A DNA stretch of 21,734 nucleotides from a virus: positions 1-21,734 of the IMG/VR virus record IMGVR_UViG_3300032240_001388; one strand, given 5' to 3'. Positions within the stretch are counted from its first letter, which is position 1. Each line of letters opens with the position of its first letter. A model generated the notes under the pieces. That model was not told the origin of the DNA. It did no database searches and saw nothing but the letters and a program-made list of their open reading frames with translations. A program made the translations under genes and the position numbers. This document shows, in pieces, positions 5,916 to 13,948 of the stretch.

Positions 5916-6958
5916 CACGACACCGTGATCTTCAGGTCTCCTACTCGAGGAGACACAGTGATGTCGGCGTAAAGACTGGACTGGTATCGCTCGGGTGTGC
6001 CGCCCCACGTAATGCCGCAGGCATACGTTCCCGTGATGAGTGTTTGTCCTACAGACGTAGGGAGATCAACCCATCCGTACGCTCCACGCGCAAACTGTCC
6101 AACATCTGTAGTTGCTGCCGGCGCTTGAGGCTGAGACGCGGGCTTGTCCGTGTAGTTGTGCAGTCCCCACTGGGATAGGACTACGCCAGGGTCTCCTGTA
6201 GGGCCGTTGCGGTCAAGGTATACCTGTATGCGCGTAACGGTTCCACCTGCGAGGGTGATGAAAGGATTTGGGCTTCCAAAGAAGAAATATGTGGTCATGA
6301 CTCCGCGGTTATCGCCCCACGCGCTTCCTTCACCCGCATACCAGTCACTTACTGATGACAACCATGACGGGTCTGTAGATCCTGCTTTTCCTGCTGACCA
6401 GGTGTAAATGCTGGAAGGACTGAAGTCATACGTGCCGGGGGTGACGGTCGTCGACGCATTGGTGAAAAACGTGACTGGCGCACTCCACGCGGAGCGAATG
6501 CTGTTGTACACGGTTCGCACTGCTCGGGAATAGCGCGTTGATGGAGATAAGCCCGTCAAAGCCTCTGTCGTACCGGAAATGGTGTCTAGCACTTTGTACG
6601 ACTGGGCTACGTCAGCAATTTCATATGACGTGGCTCCCGATACTGCGGTCCAAGACAACGATGCTGTGGTGCTTGTGATGGAGCCGGCAGCCAGTCCGAC
6701 AGGGGCGGGGAGAGTTGATGTGTAGGTCATGATGGTTTGTGAATATGTTGTTCCGCCTACCGTTGTTTCTAGGCGGTAATCGCCTCGCGTATTTGGGGTA
6801 GAGGTAATTGCGTATGTGTAGTTTGCGCCTGTGTATAGAGGCGTTGGGTTGTTGACCTGATACAGCTTCCAGTTAGTTCCTGTACCACCCCATGCGAGCA
6901 CGATGTCTTTCCATGGGCTGGTGCCGTAATAGGAAATGAAATAGTCAAGGGGATTCAT
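5915..6958 (-). CDS. Fibronectin type III protein (putative tail or host-binding protein)
   Basis: This 347-residue protein is β-rich throughout. Residues about 84-168 form an FN3 domain: PAPVGLAAGSITSTTASLSW, ATSYEIADV, TGLSPSTRYSRAVRTV, AWSAPVTFFT. The N-terminal 80 residues (DYFISYYGTSPWKDIVLAWG) and the C-terminal 170 residues, with Gly/Trp/Tyr-rich segments, look like carbohydrate-binding or tail-tip modules but I cannot name them. No signal peptide is visible. FN3 modules are frequent in phage tail and receptor-binding proteins. Oddly, it lies on the leftward replication strand rather than with the virion genes at 18-21 kb. AGGAG lies 7 nt before ATG 6958. Confidence 0.75.
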   Translation of the reverse strand: MNPLDYFISYYGTSPWKDIVLAWGGTGTNWKLYQVNNPTPLYTGANYTYAITSTPNTRGDYRLETTVGGTTYSQTIMTYTSTLPAPVGLAAGSITSTTASLSWTAVSGATSYEIADVAQSYKVLDTISGTTEALTGLSPSTRYSRAVRTVYNSIRSAWSAPVTFFTNASTTVTPGTYDFSPSSIYTWSAGKAGSTDPSWLSSVSDWYAGEGSAWGDNRGVMTTYFFFGSPNPFITLAGGTVTRIQVYLDRNGPTGDPGVVLSQWGLHNYTDKPASQPQAPAATTDVGQFARGAYGWVDLPTSVGQTLITGTYACGITWGGTPERYQSSLYADITVSPRVGDLKITVS

Positions 6959-6959
6959 G

Positions 6960-7448
6960 TCAGACTCCTGTCATGGCTTGAAGCGCGGCCACGTATTCGG
7001 CCGGGTTTCCGGGCACGACGATGGTGTTGTTGGTGATTTGCTTTCCTGTTGTTGCGTCCTCAAGTCCCAGCAGTTTGGATCGATGGGTCATGATTTTTAG
7101 GACGCTTTCAACTGAACGCGAGTCGCCTGTCATGGCGGCCGGCCACACAGCCCTTTGAAGGGCATCTAGCCTGTTGAGTTCTACTGTCAGCATTTGATGC
7201 TTTGCGCTTTCATCTACAAGCGTGGCTGCATATCTAATGGCTTCAGAGACAAGTCCGACAGCTGCTGTCTCAGTGATCTTTAGGGCTTCGGCTATCTGCC
7301 ACCACGTTTGGCCTTCAAGACGAAGGTCGTGGGCCTTCTTAGCAAGCTTTGCTCGCTGCTCGGCTTCGTTGGCTTCAGTCAGAGCTTTGTTTGTACGAGC
7401 CAATGCTTTGGAGGTGGTGGTGCTTTTTCTGGCCGTCATGCTGGCCAT
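6960..7448 (-). CDS. Helix-turn-helix protein, terminase small subunit-like
   Basis: A 162-residue helical protein. A basic Lys/Ala-rich N-terminus is followed by an HTH (about 43-75: HDLRLEGQTWWQIAEALKIT, then AAVGLVSEAIRYA). A conserved-looking segment comes next (ELNRLDALQRAVWPAAMTGD, VLKIMTHRSKLLGLED). This layout matches actinobacterial phage proteins annotated as small terminase subunits or terminase-like HTH proteins, which bind packaging sites. The large terminase is 10.5 kb away on the opposite strand, so the assignment is tentative; it could be another DNA-binding protein. It overlaps WhiB by 13 nt if the ATG at 7448 is used, or by an ATGA junction with the ATG at 7439. Confidence 0.6.
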   Translation of the reverse strand: MASMTARKSTTTSKALARTNKALTEANEAEQRAKLAKKAHDLRLEGQTWWQIAEALKITETAAVGLVSEAIRYAATLVDESAKHQMLTVELNRLDALQRAVWPAAMTGDSRSVESVLKIMTHRSKLLGLEDATTGKQITNNTIVVPGNPAEYVAALQAMTGV

Positions 7449-7831
7449 CCGTCTTTTACAGCCTGTATGGCTGCTTTGATGGTTTTGTATTCCTTCATGA
7501 CTGCGCGGCGCTCACGCTCGTCAAGACCACCCCAAATTCCCCAGTATTCGCGGGTAATGAGACTGTGCTCGAGGCAATTGAATTGCACGGGGCACTTCTT
7601 GCAGATGTCTTTTGCTTGAGCTCTTTCAGTATGGGTGAGGGGGTGTTCTTCGGTGCCGTAGAAGACTTCTACGGGGACGGTGGTGCATCCTGCGTCGTCA
7701 AGCCATGAGTCCCTTGGAGTGGAGGGCAAGGCAAGTAGCATCGATGGCGTCTTGGCTGGTGCACTTGGCGTACCAGATCGGGTGATGAAGAAGGAGCCAG
7801 GATGCGACTTCTTCTTTGTTCGAGTTGCCAC
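7436..7831 (-). CDS. WhiB-family Fe-S transcription factor
   Basis: A 131-residue protein with the four-Cys WhiB signature: C49 (DDAGC), C77xxC80 (ICKKC), C86 (FNC), then the β-turn GIWGG (98-102) and a basic C-terminal helix (LDERERRAVMKEYKTIK). WhiB proteins bind a [4Fe-4S] cluster and act with the principal sigma factor. They are found only in Actinobacteria and their phages, which makes this the best host marker in the window. Phage copies can rewire host transcription or mimic WhiB2. The start is uncertain: GTG 7831 gives a 134-nt overlap with the RuvC-like gene, while ATG 7741 (MLLALPSTPR...) gives a 101-residue form and a 44-nt overlap. Confidence 0.9.
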   Translation of the reverse strand: MATRTKKKSHPGSFFITRSGTPSAPAKTPSMLLALPSTPRDSWLDDAGCTTVPVEVFYGTEEHPLTHTERAQAKDICKKCPVQFNCLEHSLITREYWGIWGGLDERERRAVMKEYKTIKAAIQAVKDGWPA

Positions 7832-8153
7832 GTCCGGTTACCGCCTTTTTCCATGTCGCTGGGGGCGCTAGAGCAACGGATGCTCCAGTTTGTCTCGCGG
7901 TGATGCAAATTGCTCCAGCAACCATACCGAGTGATACACCGACACGTAAGTTGCGACTCGCCCCGATGATGGGTGATTCGACTGATACGTGGGTCGCTTC
8001 GCCCGTTTTGAGTGCATTCCAGACTGCATCGCCGATGACGGTAAGAGATTCCAGGTTGTCTTTTGGCTGGAGCACGATGTCGTCAAAGATGCCTGCTTCT
8101 GGAATAGAAATGGCTACCTTGGCGGTTCCGTAATCAATTCCGGCGTAGGTCAT
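7698..8153 (-). CDS. RuvC-like Holliday junction resolvase
   Basis: From ATG 8153 the product has 151 residues with an RNase-H/RuvC fold. Acidic residues sit where RuvC needs them: D7 (AGIDYGTAKVAISI), E59 (VSVESPIIG) and D135/D138 (SQDAIDATCLAL). The RuvC-like GRGNSNKEEV (108-117) is also present. It would cut branched DNA made during phage replication and recombination before packaging. Its position among polymerase, primase and nuclease genes fits. The ATG is 2 nt past the stop of the upstream zinc peptide, so I prefer it to an earlier in-frame start that would lie inside that gene. Confidence 0.85.
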   Translation of the reverse strand: MTYAGIDYGTAKVAISIPEAGIFDDIVLQPKDNLESLTVIGDAVWNALKTGEATHVSVESPIIGASRNLRVGVSLGMVAGAICITARQTGASVALAPPATWKKAVTGRGNSNKEEVASWLLLHHPIWYAKCTSQDAIDATCLALHSKGLMA

Positions 8154-8155
8154 TT

Positions 8156-8320
8156 TTAGCCCGTGCTTTCTATGGTGAGAACGATCCACTCGTCTCCATT
8201 TTGGGATTCCATGGAGTACAGAGCTGCGCAGGAGGCGCAGAAATACGTGGCTCGGTGCTTTCTAATTAGACACGTAGTTGACGGCCTGGCGCAGGTTTCA
8301 CAGGGGATGTAGTTACTCAT
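8156..8320 (-). CDS. Small zinc-ribbon peptide, 54 residues
   Basis: ATG 8320-8318 to TAA 8158-8156 encodes MSNYIPCETCARPSTTCLIR, continuing with FCASCAALYS and an acidic C-terminus ending TIESTG. The two CxxC pairs (C7/C10 and C28/C31) spaced 17 residues apart form a standard zinc ribbon. The gene fits exactly between neighbours: its start follows the nuclease stop directly (8321) and the RuvC-like start follows its stop by 2 nt. This makes it very likely real. Perhaps it is an accessory nucleic-acid-binding factor for the adjacent nucleases; no family assigned. Confidence 0.75.
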   Translation of the reverse strand: MSNYIPCETCARPSTTCLIRKHRATYFCASCAALYSMESQNGDEWIVLTIESTG

Positions 8321-9169
8321 TTAACTCCAGTCTTTGGGGTTTGCCTTATGGCAGATGTGCTTGTAGTCGCACCAGCGTTGGCCGGCCAGCCACGAATCAA
8401 CAGTCTTTTGATTGTGTTCTGCTGGATCCCAACCGTCTTGCAACATTTCGCAACCAAAGAGGCGGGCAGGTAGTTTGCCTTCGGCGATACGGGAAAGCGT
8501 ATCGGTGGCTTCAACGTCCATCTGTTCCAACAATTTCTTGTCCCGTTGAATACGGAATTCACGGAAACGCAACCCGCCTCGATCCAGATACACAATGGAA
8601 GCCTCGGTTTCTCCTGTCGCGGCCATGTAGGCGTGTACCTGCTTGATGTGCGATTCGACGGCTGTTTCCATGGCTTCAACGGCAGGCATTCCCCGCCACC
8701 CGTTGTACTTTTCTGTGGATACGGTTTTAAGCTCAAAGATTGAGCCGTCTTTGCACACACCGTCCATGGCGCCCTTGAGGTGCCAACGCTTGTATTCGAC
8801 AGGAACCTCAATGTCGGTCAGCCAGCCGGCGCTCATGCCTTCGGCTTGGAACCAGTAATGCGACAGCGTTCCGGCTTTGGCTGCATCCAAGTACGGGCTC
8901 TCAGGGTCGTCTTCTGTTGGCGCCCCTAAATAGCTCATGGCTTGGGCTCGCCAGCAGGGGTTCCCAATCATGGAAGGACGCAGTCTGCGAGAGCCGTCCG
9001 ATCTGCTTCCTGACGTGAGGTCGCGAACCATGGCCTGATAAGCAATCTCAAGGCAGTCCATATTCATGGGAGAGCCTTCTTTTTTGTATTGTGTGATCCA
9101 CGCTGTAACCGGCTTGTCCGTGCCTCGCTCAAGCGCTAATGCGGCAATGGCGTTTTTCTTGCTAGTCAT
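8321..9169 (-). CDS. Cas4/RecB-like PD-(D/E)XK exonuclease with Fe-S cysteines
   Basis: A 282-residue nuclease of the Cas4/RecB superfamily. Motifs are in order: C72 (MIGNPCWR), H104 (GTLSHYW), D136 (KGAMDG), E146-x-K148 (FELKTV), Q177 (HIKQVHAY), then C240, C267 and C273. One N-terminal and three C-terminal cysteines are the hallmark of the [4Fe-4S] clamp in Cas4 and AddB. Such phage enzymes act as ssDNA or dsDNA exonucleases in recombination and end processing. Some phage Cas4-like proteins have been linked to interference with CRISPR spacer acquisition, but nothing here shows this. It starts at ATG 9169 with an ATGA overlap with the upstream gene. Confidence 0.88.
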   Translation of the reverse strand: MTSKKNAIAALALERGTDKPVTAWITQYKKEGSPMNMDCLEIAYQAMVRDLTSGSRSDGSRRLRPSMIGNPCWRAQAMSYLGAPTEDDPESPYLDAAKAGTLSHYWFQAEGMSAGWLTDIEVPVEYKRWHLKGAMDGVCKDGSIFELKTVSTEKYNGWRGMPAVEAMETAVESHIKQVHAYMAATGETEASIVYLDRGGLRFREFRIQRDKKLLEQMDVEATDTLSRIAEGKLPARLFGCEMLQDGWDPAEHNQKTVDSWLAGQRWCDYKHICHKANPKDWS

Positions 9170-9393
9170 TGGCTCAACTCCTTGTATCGATCAGAGAATC
9201 CAGGCAAAAGGTCATTTGCTTGGGCGATGTGTGTGTCAATTTGTTGGGCTGATAAGTAGCCTGCGTACTGCTTCAGGATGTCGAAGCGACCTGCCCATAC
9301 AGCGGCTAGTTGTGTGTCGCAGTTCGGCGGAGCGGTTAGCACTAGCCAATTGGCTGCGTCGTGCGCTGTCTTGGCACGTTGGCTTTTGATCAT
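9166..9393 (-). CDS. Hypothetical protein between polymerase and nuclease, 75 residues
   Basis: From ATG 9393 the protein reads MIKSQRAKTAHDAANWLVLT, then a helical, mildly basic body and the end YKELSQ. The start overlaps the DnaE stop (ATGA) and its own stop overlaps the nuclease start (ATGA), so the three genes are translationally linked. The longer in-frame start upstream would lie deep inside dnaE and is not needed. No family recognised; the linkage suggests a small replication or recombination accessory protein. Confidence 0.65.
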   Translation of the reverse strand: MIKSQRAKTAHDAANWLVLTAPPNCDTQLAAVWAGRFDILKQYAGYLSAQQIDTHIAQANDLLPGFSDRYKELSQ

Positions 9394-12035
9394 GCAACTT
9401 TCTCCTTCGTAGTGGCAAGGTCGCTTAAAGCTCCAACTTCCGCCAGGGCAGCAATAACGCCGCCGCATGCTTCGGGGGAGTGGCCTTTGCGAAGTGACGC
9501 CGATCCTGTAACTGCCCGGCCGTTGACTTTGTTGGCGAGGTCAGCCAGTGACGCAAATGGCGCCTTTTCTTCTAACTCAAGCGCGGCCTTCATGCCAACG
9601 CCTTTGACGCTAGTCAAGCCCTTTCTGATGGCGTTGGATTGGAAGTCGGCCGTGTAGAACGGCCCTGATTTGTTGATGTCCGGCGGTCTGATTGACACCC
9701 CTTGCCTACGTGCGGCAGACAGATAGATGCCTTCCTGATCGTCACCGATGTAGGCGTTCAACTGACCTGTCCAAAACGCGACAGGATGATTTACCTTGAA
9801 CCAGCCCGTGATGTAAGCAACTAGCCCGTACGCGGTGGCGTGAGCGCGGTTAAACGAATACCCCGCAAACTCCAGCAAAGCGTTTTCTAGCCATGCACGG
9901 TCAGCGTCGGAAAGACCCTGAGCGGCCTTTTCTACTTCGGAAATAACCTCGGCCATAACGGACGAAGCATCACCGACGTTCTTGTTTGACGCCTTGATTG
10001 CTTTTCTGGCCTTTTCAATGAACGCAATGGGTAGACCGAAATTGCGCATAATGTCCATGGCCTGCTCCTGAAACAGCATGACCCCGTAGGTGTCTTTCGT
10101 CTGTTCCATGATTACGTCGTGACGTTGAATAATTTCTTGGTCACCTGATTTGCGTGCCATGTAATCATCGGTTGCGCCAGACTTCATAGCGGCAGGTCGG
10201 AACAGTGCTACGGCGGCAATGATGTCGCTCATTTTGGTGACCTTCATTTGCCTGATTCCTCGAGCAGATGCCGGTCCTTCTAACTGAAAAATGCCTTCGA
10301 CCTGCCCTTTGCTGAGCATTTGAAACACATTTTTGTCGTTCATAGGAACAGTCCACGGGTCAACTCCAGTCAGGGCTTTCATCGTTGTGAGCGCCGTGAG
10401 TGTTTTCAGACCCAAGACATCAAGCTTGACCAGCCCCATGGACTCCACGTCTTTCATGGGAAAGGCCGACACCATTGTTTTGCTGGACGCCACCCACTGC
10501 AATGGGAGCCCGGACAGACTGGACTCGTCAGGGGCTACTACTACACCTGCGGCATGCACGCCCACCCCCGAATACGGTGAATGGGATGACAAAACTCGCA
10601 GCTCTTGCATTTCTTCTTCGGGGATTTCGGCGTGTGGATCCCCACCAGTGCGGCGCTGCTGCTGCTTCCACCGCACAATTAATGAACCCTTGGACTCGTC
10701 CTTTTCTGACAAGCCAAGGGCAAGCCATGTTCCGATGCGGTACGTGGTGTACTGCTCGTCAAGCATGGCCAGCACTTCGTCACGCCTTGCATCTTCCACG
10801 TCGATATCGATGTCAGGCATAGACGCCCTGTCGGTTGAAAGGAAACGTTCGAATGGCAGTTTCCACGTGATGGGGTCAAGCCTTGTGATACCAAGCAGGT
10901 AGCACAGAAGCGATCCTGATGCTGATCCTCGAATGTTGTAGGCAATGTTCTGCTTCCTAATCCAGTCACAGACTTTGGCTGTGAATAGCAAATATCCGGA
11001 GAATCCTGCTCCGGCAATGACATCGATTTCTGCGTCAATGCGGTCGCTGTATTCCTTTGTCTTGGACTTAGGAATCTTTCCTTTGATTGACAAGTCAGTC
11101 ATGGCATCGACTGCGCGTCGCAATAGTTCGTCGTCAGGGTCTTTACCTGGCGTGACGTCGGGTATGGCTGCCTTGAAAGTGTCAAGTTCCTTGATGCGCA
11201 CTTTGGCTTTGCTCAGAAGGTCTTGAAGACCTTCCATTCCTGAGTTGTAAACGCGGGGAATGTGATGGTCTTCCATCCACACTGAATCCACCATGTGGTA
11301 GCCGTCGCCGGGGAACACGGCATCGTCAGGGTCGTCTGACCACGAGACTAGGCGCTTCATTGTTTCGTGCGCGCCTCTGTCGATTTCGTGGCAATAGTGC
11401 GAGTCCTGTGTGATGACTGTGGGCAGTCCTAGTGAATCTGCCACAGCTTGCAGGGCTATTGACACTTTGGTGTCGTCATGATCGTTTGTGTAAATCATGT
11501 GGTTTTGGATTTCGACGTAGCACCCTGATCCGAACCAGCCTGCAAGGGATTGGACGACGTTCTTGACGCCACGCATGTCTCCACCAGAGCGCATAAGAGT
11601 GGGGGCTAGACCAAACCAGCAGCCGGTGAGGACGCTGATGCCTTTAGTGGCTCCGTCTTCTGCTGCCTGTGCTAGGTCTGCGAGATCAAGGATGGGCTTG
11701 TATTTGAAGTTTCTTTGTGATGCGTTGACGAGGGCGACAAGGTTTCTGTATCCCTGTTCGGTGGTGGCGACCATTCCAAGGTGCATGGTGGAGGGGCGTG
11801 GTGTGTTGCGGTCGAAGGCAACGTAGGCCTCGACGCCGGGTAGCGGTTCGATGCCGGCTTTGCGTGCTTCTCTGTACAGCTGTGCGGCTCCTCCAAGGGT
11901 TCCGTGGTCAGTGAGGCCAATGGCGGGGTAATTGAGTTCTACTGCCCGATCAACGATGGCCTTGGGGGTGGGTAGTGCGTCTTTTGCGCTGAACATTGAG
12001 TGTGTGTGAACACTCCAGAACGGCATGCCGCTCAC
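9390..12035 (-). CDS. dnaE: DNA polymerase III alpha (DnaE-type) with PHP domain
   Basis: This 881-residue C-family polymerase replicates the phage genome. The N-terminal PHP domain keeps metal-binding residues (H10/H12 in SVHTHS, D43/H44 in LTDHG, E69 in GVEAYV, D211/H213 in QDSHYCH), so it may proofread. The polymerase core has NIRGSASGSLLCYLLGIT (368-385), the catalytic pair D408/D410 in MPDIDIDVED and the third Asp D539 in KLDVLGLKTL. A Y-S-G-V-G-V-H-A-A-G fingers motif follows, and a helix-hairpin-helix near the end (VKGVGMKAAL). At 881 residues it is about 280 shorter than cellular DnaE and lacks the usual OB/tau-binding C-terminus. GTG 12035 has AAGGAG 5 nt upstream. The downstream small gene overlaps by ATGA. 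Confidence 0.96.
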   Translation of the reverse strand: MSGMPFWSVHTHSMFSAKDALPTPKAIVDRAVELNYPAIGLTDHGTLGGAAQLYREARKAGIEPLPGVEAYVAFDRNTPRPSTMHLGMVATTEQGYRNLVALVNASQRNFKYKPILDLADLAQAAEDGATKGISVLTGCWFGLAPTLMRSGGDMRGVKNVVQSLAGWFGSGCYVEIQNHMIYTNDHDDTKVSIALQAVADSLGLPTVITQDSHYCHEIDRGAHETMKRLVSWSDDPDDAVFPGDGYHMVDSVWMEDHHIPRVYNSGMEGLQDLLSKAKVRIKELDTFKAAIPDVTPGKDPDDELLRRAVDAMTDLSIKGKIPKSKTKEYSDRIDAEIDVIAGAGFSGYLLFTAKVCDWIRKQNIAYNIRGSASGSLLCYLLGITRLDPITWKLPFERFLSTDRASMPDIDIDVEDARRDEVLAMLDEQYTTYRIGTWLALGLSEKDESKGSLIVRWKQQQRRTGGDPHAEIPEEEMQELRVLSSHSPYSGVGVHAAGVVVAPDESSLSGLPLQWVASSKTMVSAFPMKDVESMGLVKLDVLGLKTLTALTTMKALTGVDPWTVPMNDKNVFQMLSKGQVEGIFQLEGPASARGIRQMKVTKMSDIIAAVALFRPAAMKSGATDDYMARKSGDQEIIQRHDVIMEQTKDTYGVMLFQEQAMDIMRNFGLPIAFIEKARKAIKASNKNVGDASSVMAEVISEVEKAAQGLSDADRAWLENALLEFAGYSFNRAHATAYGLVAYITGWFKVNHPVAFWTGQLNAYIGDDQEGIYLSAARRQGVSIRPPDINKSGPFYTADFQSNAIRKGLTSVKGVGMKAALELEEKAPFASLADLANKVNGRAVTGSASLRKGHSPEACGGVIAALAEVGALSDLATTKEKVA

Positions 12036-12062
12036 GCGATCTCCTTTGTGTCAAGAAATGGT

Positions 12063-12095
12063 GCAGGGGGCCGGTTGGTCAGTCCGGCCCCCTGC
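12063..12095 (-). terminator. Strong hairpin between the HIRAN gene and dnaE
   Basis: A perfect 12-bp GC-rich stem, GCAGGGGGCCGG (12063-12074) with CCGGCCCCCTGC (12084-12095), encloses a 9-nt loop. It lies 11 nt past the stop of the HIRAN gene, on the leftward transcript. The following bases (CACCATTTCTTG on the minus strand) are a poor U-tract, so partial termination, mRNA 3'-end protection or attenuation before dnaE is more likely than a full stop. Confidence 0.65.
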
Positions 12096-12105
12096 GGCTT
12101 GTGTG

Positions 12106-13506
12106 CTAGGCCGCGGCTGAGTTCATAAACTCCAGCAGCGCGTCCTCGTGCTCGGTTGCCAAAGCGATGAGCTCGTCCTTCTTTGCCGTGGGGGCGACCT
12201 TCACCCCAATGGCTGTGAGCATTTTCTTCAGACGAGCAGGAACTTCCTCGCTCCAGTCGTGACCGTCGGATCCACTGTCGGAGGAGGCCACTGCTTCCTC
12301 GAACTCGGTGATGGCCTCGTCATCTTCTTCGACGCTGACGTCGTCGTCTTCGGGTTCTGCCTGATGGGGGTTGAACATGATGTCCGTTACCCCATCAAGT
12401 GAGTTGACCCATGCCTCGACTTCGGCGCGCTTGTTTTCTGCCCAGTCTTGAAGATTGATGGGATCGGGCAGCGGGATTGGTTCGCCGATCTCGTCATCAG
12501 CATGAAAGGCAAGGTTTCCGTCTTGGAATGAACCGGAAATCTTCAAAGTCCACCGTCGACCAGCGGGTGAATAGTCCTTGTTCTTCTTGCGGTCGCGCTC
12601 CATAAGACGCTTCCAGTCCTCGTACCACGAGGTAGCCATTCCCAGAAGGATGTGGTCACCTGGCTTGGGGTTGTAATTTGCCTTGTCACCTTCATGGAGT
12701 TGTCCTTCAATGAAGACGCAGTTGACGTAAGTGACGTCCTTGGGCTTGGTGTGCTTGGGGGGTTCCCAATCATCCGGTGCTTTGAAAGGCTTTTTACACT
12801 CGTACTTGCTAGGTGCAAGCCGCTGCAGAAGGGGATCAGTTGCGTACTGGCGCTTCATTGATCCGTCGCGACCACGAACGATCACGAAGTCGGACACAGG
12901 AAACACCACAAGTCGACCGGGGAGATCTACGGGCTCCTTCTCACCGGCAATACGTACGCCTCCGAAGGCCTTGACCTCGCGAATGGACGCCCAGCCGCCA
13001 TCAGCAGAAGACGTCTTGTAGTCCGTCAAGGGAATGACGGTAATGGGCTTGCCTGCAGCGAGTCGGACGACGCGTACCTTGCTGGCACGGTCTGACTCCC
13101 AGCCACCAGCACCCTGCTCTGTTACCTCGTCAGGAATGGTGAACCTACTCATGTCATCTTCTTTCTTCGTAATGTGTGTTTGGGTTGGTATGAGGTACCC
13201 GGCTTGTGTCGGGAACTGAATGAACCCTCCGACCGTTACCCCTTCGTGTGTTGTCGTGTTGATGACGTGGGCTGTGAAAGCCCGTTCTGTGTCCTTCTCA
13301 ATGACGCGTTTGGCTACGTCACGTGCGATGTAGCCGACGGTGTCTCCGTTTTCTTTAGTGACCTTCAACGCGTTTGCGTCGTACGCGTTGTCGGGTTCGT
13401 GTTCGACCAGCAGTTGCTGGCCTATTTCGAGGTCGCGGACTGCGTCGGCGTACACCGATACGCCAACGAGTTTGGTTTGCAGCCCGCGAATGCTGCTAGT
13501 TGTCAT
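12106..13506 (-). CDS. HIRAN-domain protein fused to a replication-associated (possibly ssDNA-binding) region
   Basis: The 466-residue product starts with a HIRAN domain (about 10-100): LVGVSVYADAV, the EPDNAYDANALKV block and GYIARDVAKRV. HIRAN domains bind 3' ends of ssDNA. After residue 119 comes a second region (SRFTIPDEVTEQGAGGWESD, FVIVRGRDGSMKRQYATD, CVFIEGQLHEG, RRWTLKISGSFQDGNLAF), β-rich and of unknown family. Then follow a strongly acidic tail (about 375-405) and a short helical end. An acidic tail and operon position between primase and polymerase suggest an SSB-like role; this is inference. ATG 13152 inside the gene has a GAAAGAAGA site in front, so a shorter second product is possible. 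ATG 13506 overlaps the upstream gene by 11 nt. Confidence 0.7.
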   Translation of the reverse strand: MTTSSIRGLQTKLVGVSVYADAVRDLEIGQQLLVEHEPDNAYDANALKVTKENGDTVGYIARDVAKRVIEKDTERAFTAHVINTTTHEGVTVGGFIQFPTQAGYLIPTQTHITKKEDDMSRFTIPDEVTEQGAGGWESDRASKVRVVRLAAGKPITVIPLTDYKTSSADGGWASIREVKAFGGVRIAGEKEPVDLPGRLVVFPVSDFVIVRGRDGSMKRQYATDPLLQRLAPSKYECKKPFKAPDDWEPPKHTKPKDVTYVNCVFIEGQLHEGDKANYNPKPGDHILLGMATSWYEDWKRLMERDRKKNKDYSPAGRRWTLKISGSFQDGNLAFHADDEIGEPIPLPDPINLQDWAENKRAEVEAWVNSLDGVTDIMFNPHQAEPEDDDVSVEEDDEAITEFEEAVASSDSGSDGHDWSEEVPARLKKMLTAIGVKVAPTAKKDELIALATEHEDALLEFMNSAAA

Positions 13507-13936
13507 CACTAGGTGCGTTTATGCTGCGTGACTTAAACCGCAGGCTCGGCGAACTGGACTTGTAAGACAGCGCCTTGGCTGCCTGTTTGCCTGGACCAAA
13601 CATCCCAAACTCAATCAACTGATTGAGGGCTTCACGGTCAACGACCGTCTTGGTGGATGACACCAGTTCATACACCTTGGGGTCCAGCTCTTGAAGGGCA
13701 TCCAAGTTGACTTCGGCTGTTGTGGGGCGTACGACCGTAACGGTCATGACGTCTGTTCCCTGCTGCCAAAAGGCCGTGTGCTTGACGCGGTCGGCAATCC
13801 ACCGAGTGATGTCTTTGCGTTCAGCTTCAAGGGATTTGATTTGGGCATCCAGTTGCACCCAGCGGTCCATCTCCAAGCGGATGGCGTCGAGTTCTTCCTG
13901 CGTGTACAGCTCTTCACTGATGGTTTCGGTACTCAC
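13496..13936 (-). CDS. Hypothetical coiled-coil protein, 146 residues
   Basis: Residues about 10-50 form a helical coiled coil (LYTQEELDAIRLEMDRWVQL, IKSLEAERKDITRWIADRV). A β segment (DVMTVTVVRPTTAEVNLDAL), a second helical part and a basic Ser-rich tail (SSSPSLRFKSRS) follow. GTG 13936 has AAGGAG 5 nt upstream, an excellent start. It sits between primase and the HIRAN gene, so a role in replication is likely, but no family is recognised. Its end overlaps the HIRAN gene. Confidence 0.7.
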   Translation of the reverse strand: MSTETISEELYTQEELDAIRLEMDRWVQLDAQIKSLEAERKDITRWIADRVKHTAFWQQGTDVMTVTVVRPTTAEVNLDALQELDPKVYELVSSTKTVVDREALNQLIEFGMFGPGKQAAKALSYKSSSPSLRFKSRSINAPSDDN

Positions 13937-13948
13937 GGGTTCTCCTTG

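Noticed and set aside
8321-9169. Cas4-like nuclease as sign of a CRISPR system
   Set aside because: No repeats with spacers and no Cas1/Cas2 or effector genes are visible; stand-alone Cas4/RecB nucleases are common in phages.
9390-12035. DnaE as a truncated, broken host gene
   Set aside because: All catalytic motifs are present in one frame with a good start and coupled downstream gene; the shorter C-terminus fits a phage-type polymerase.
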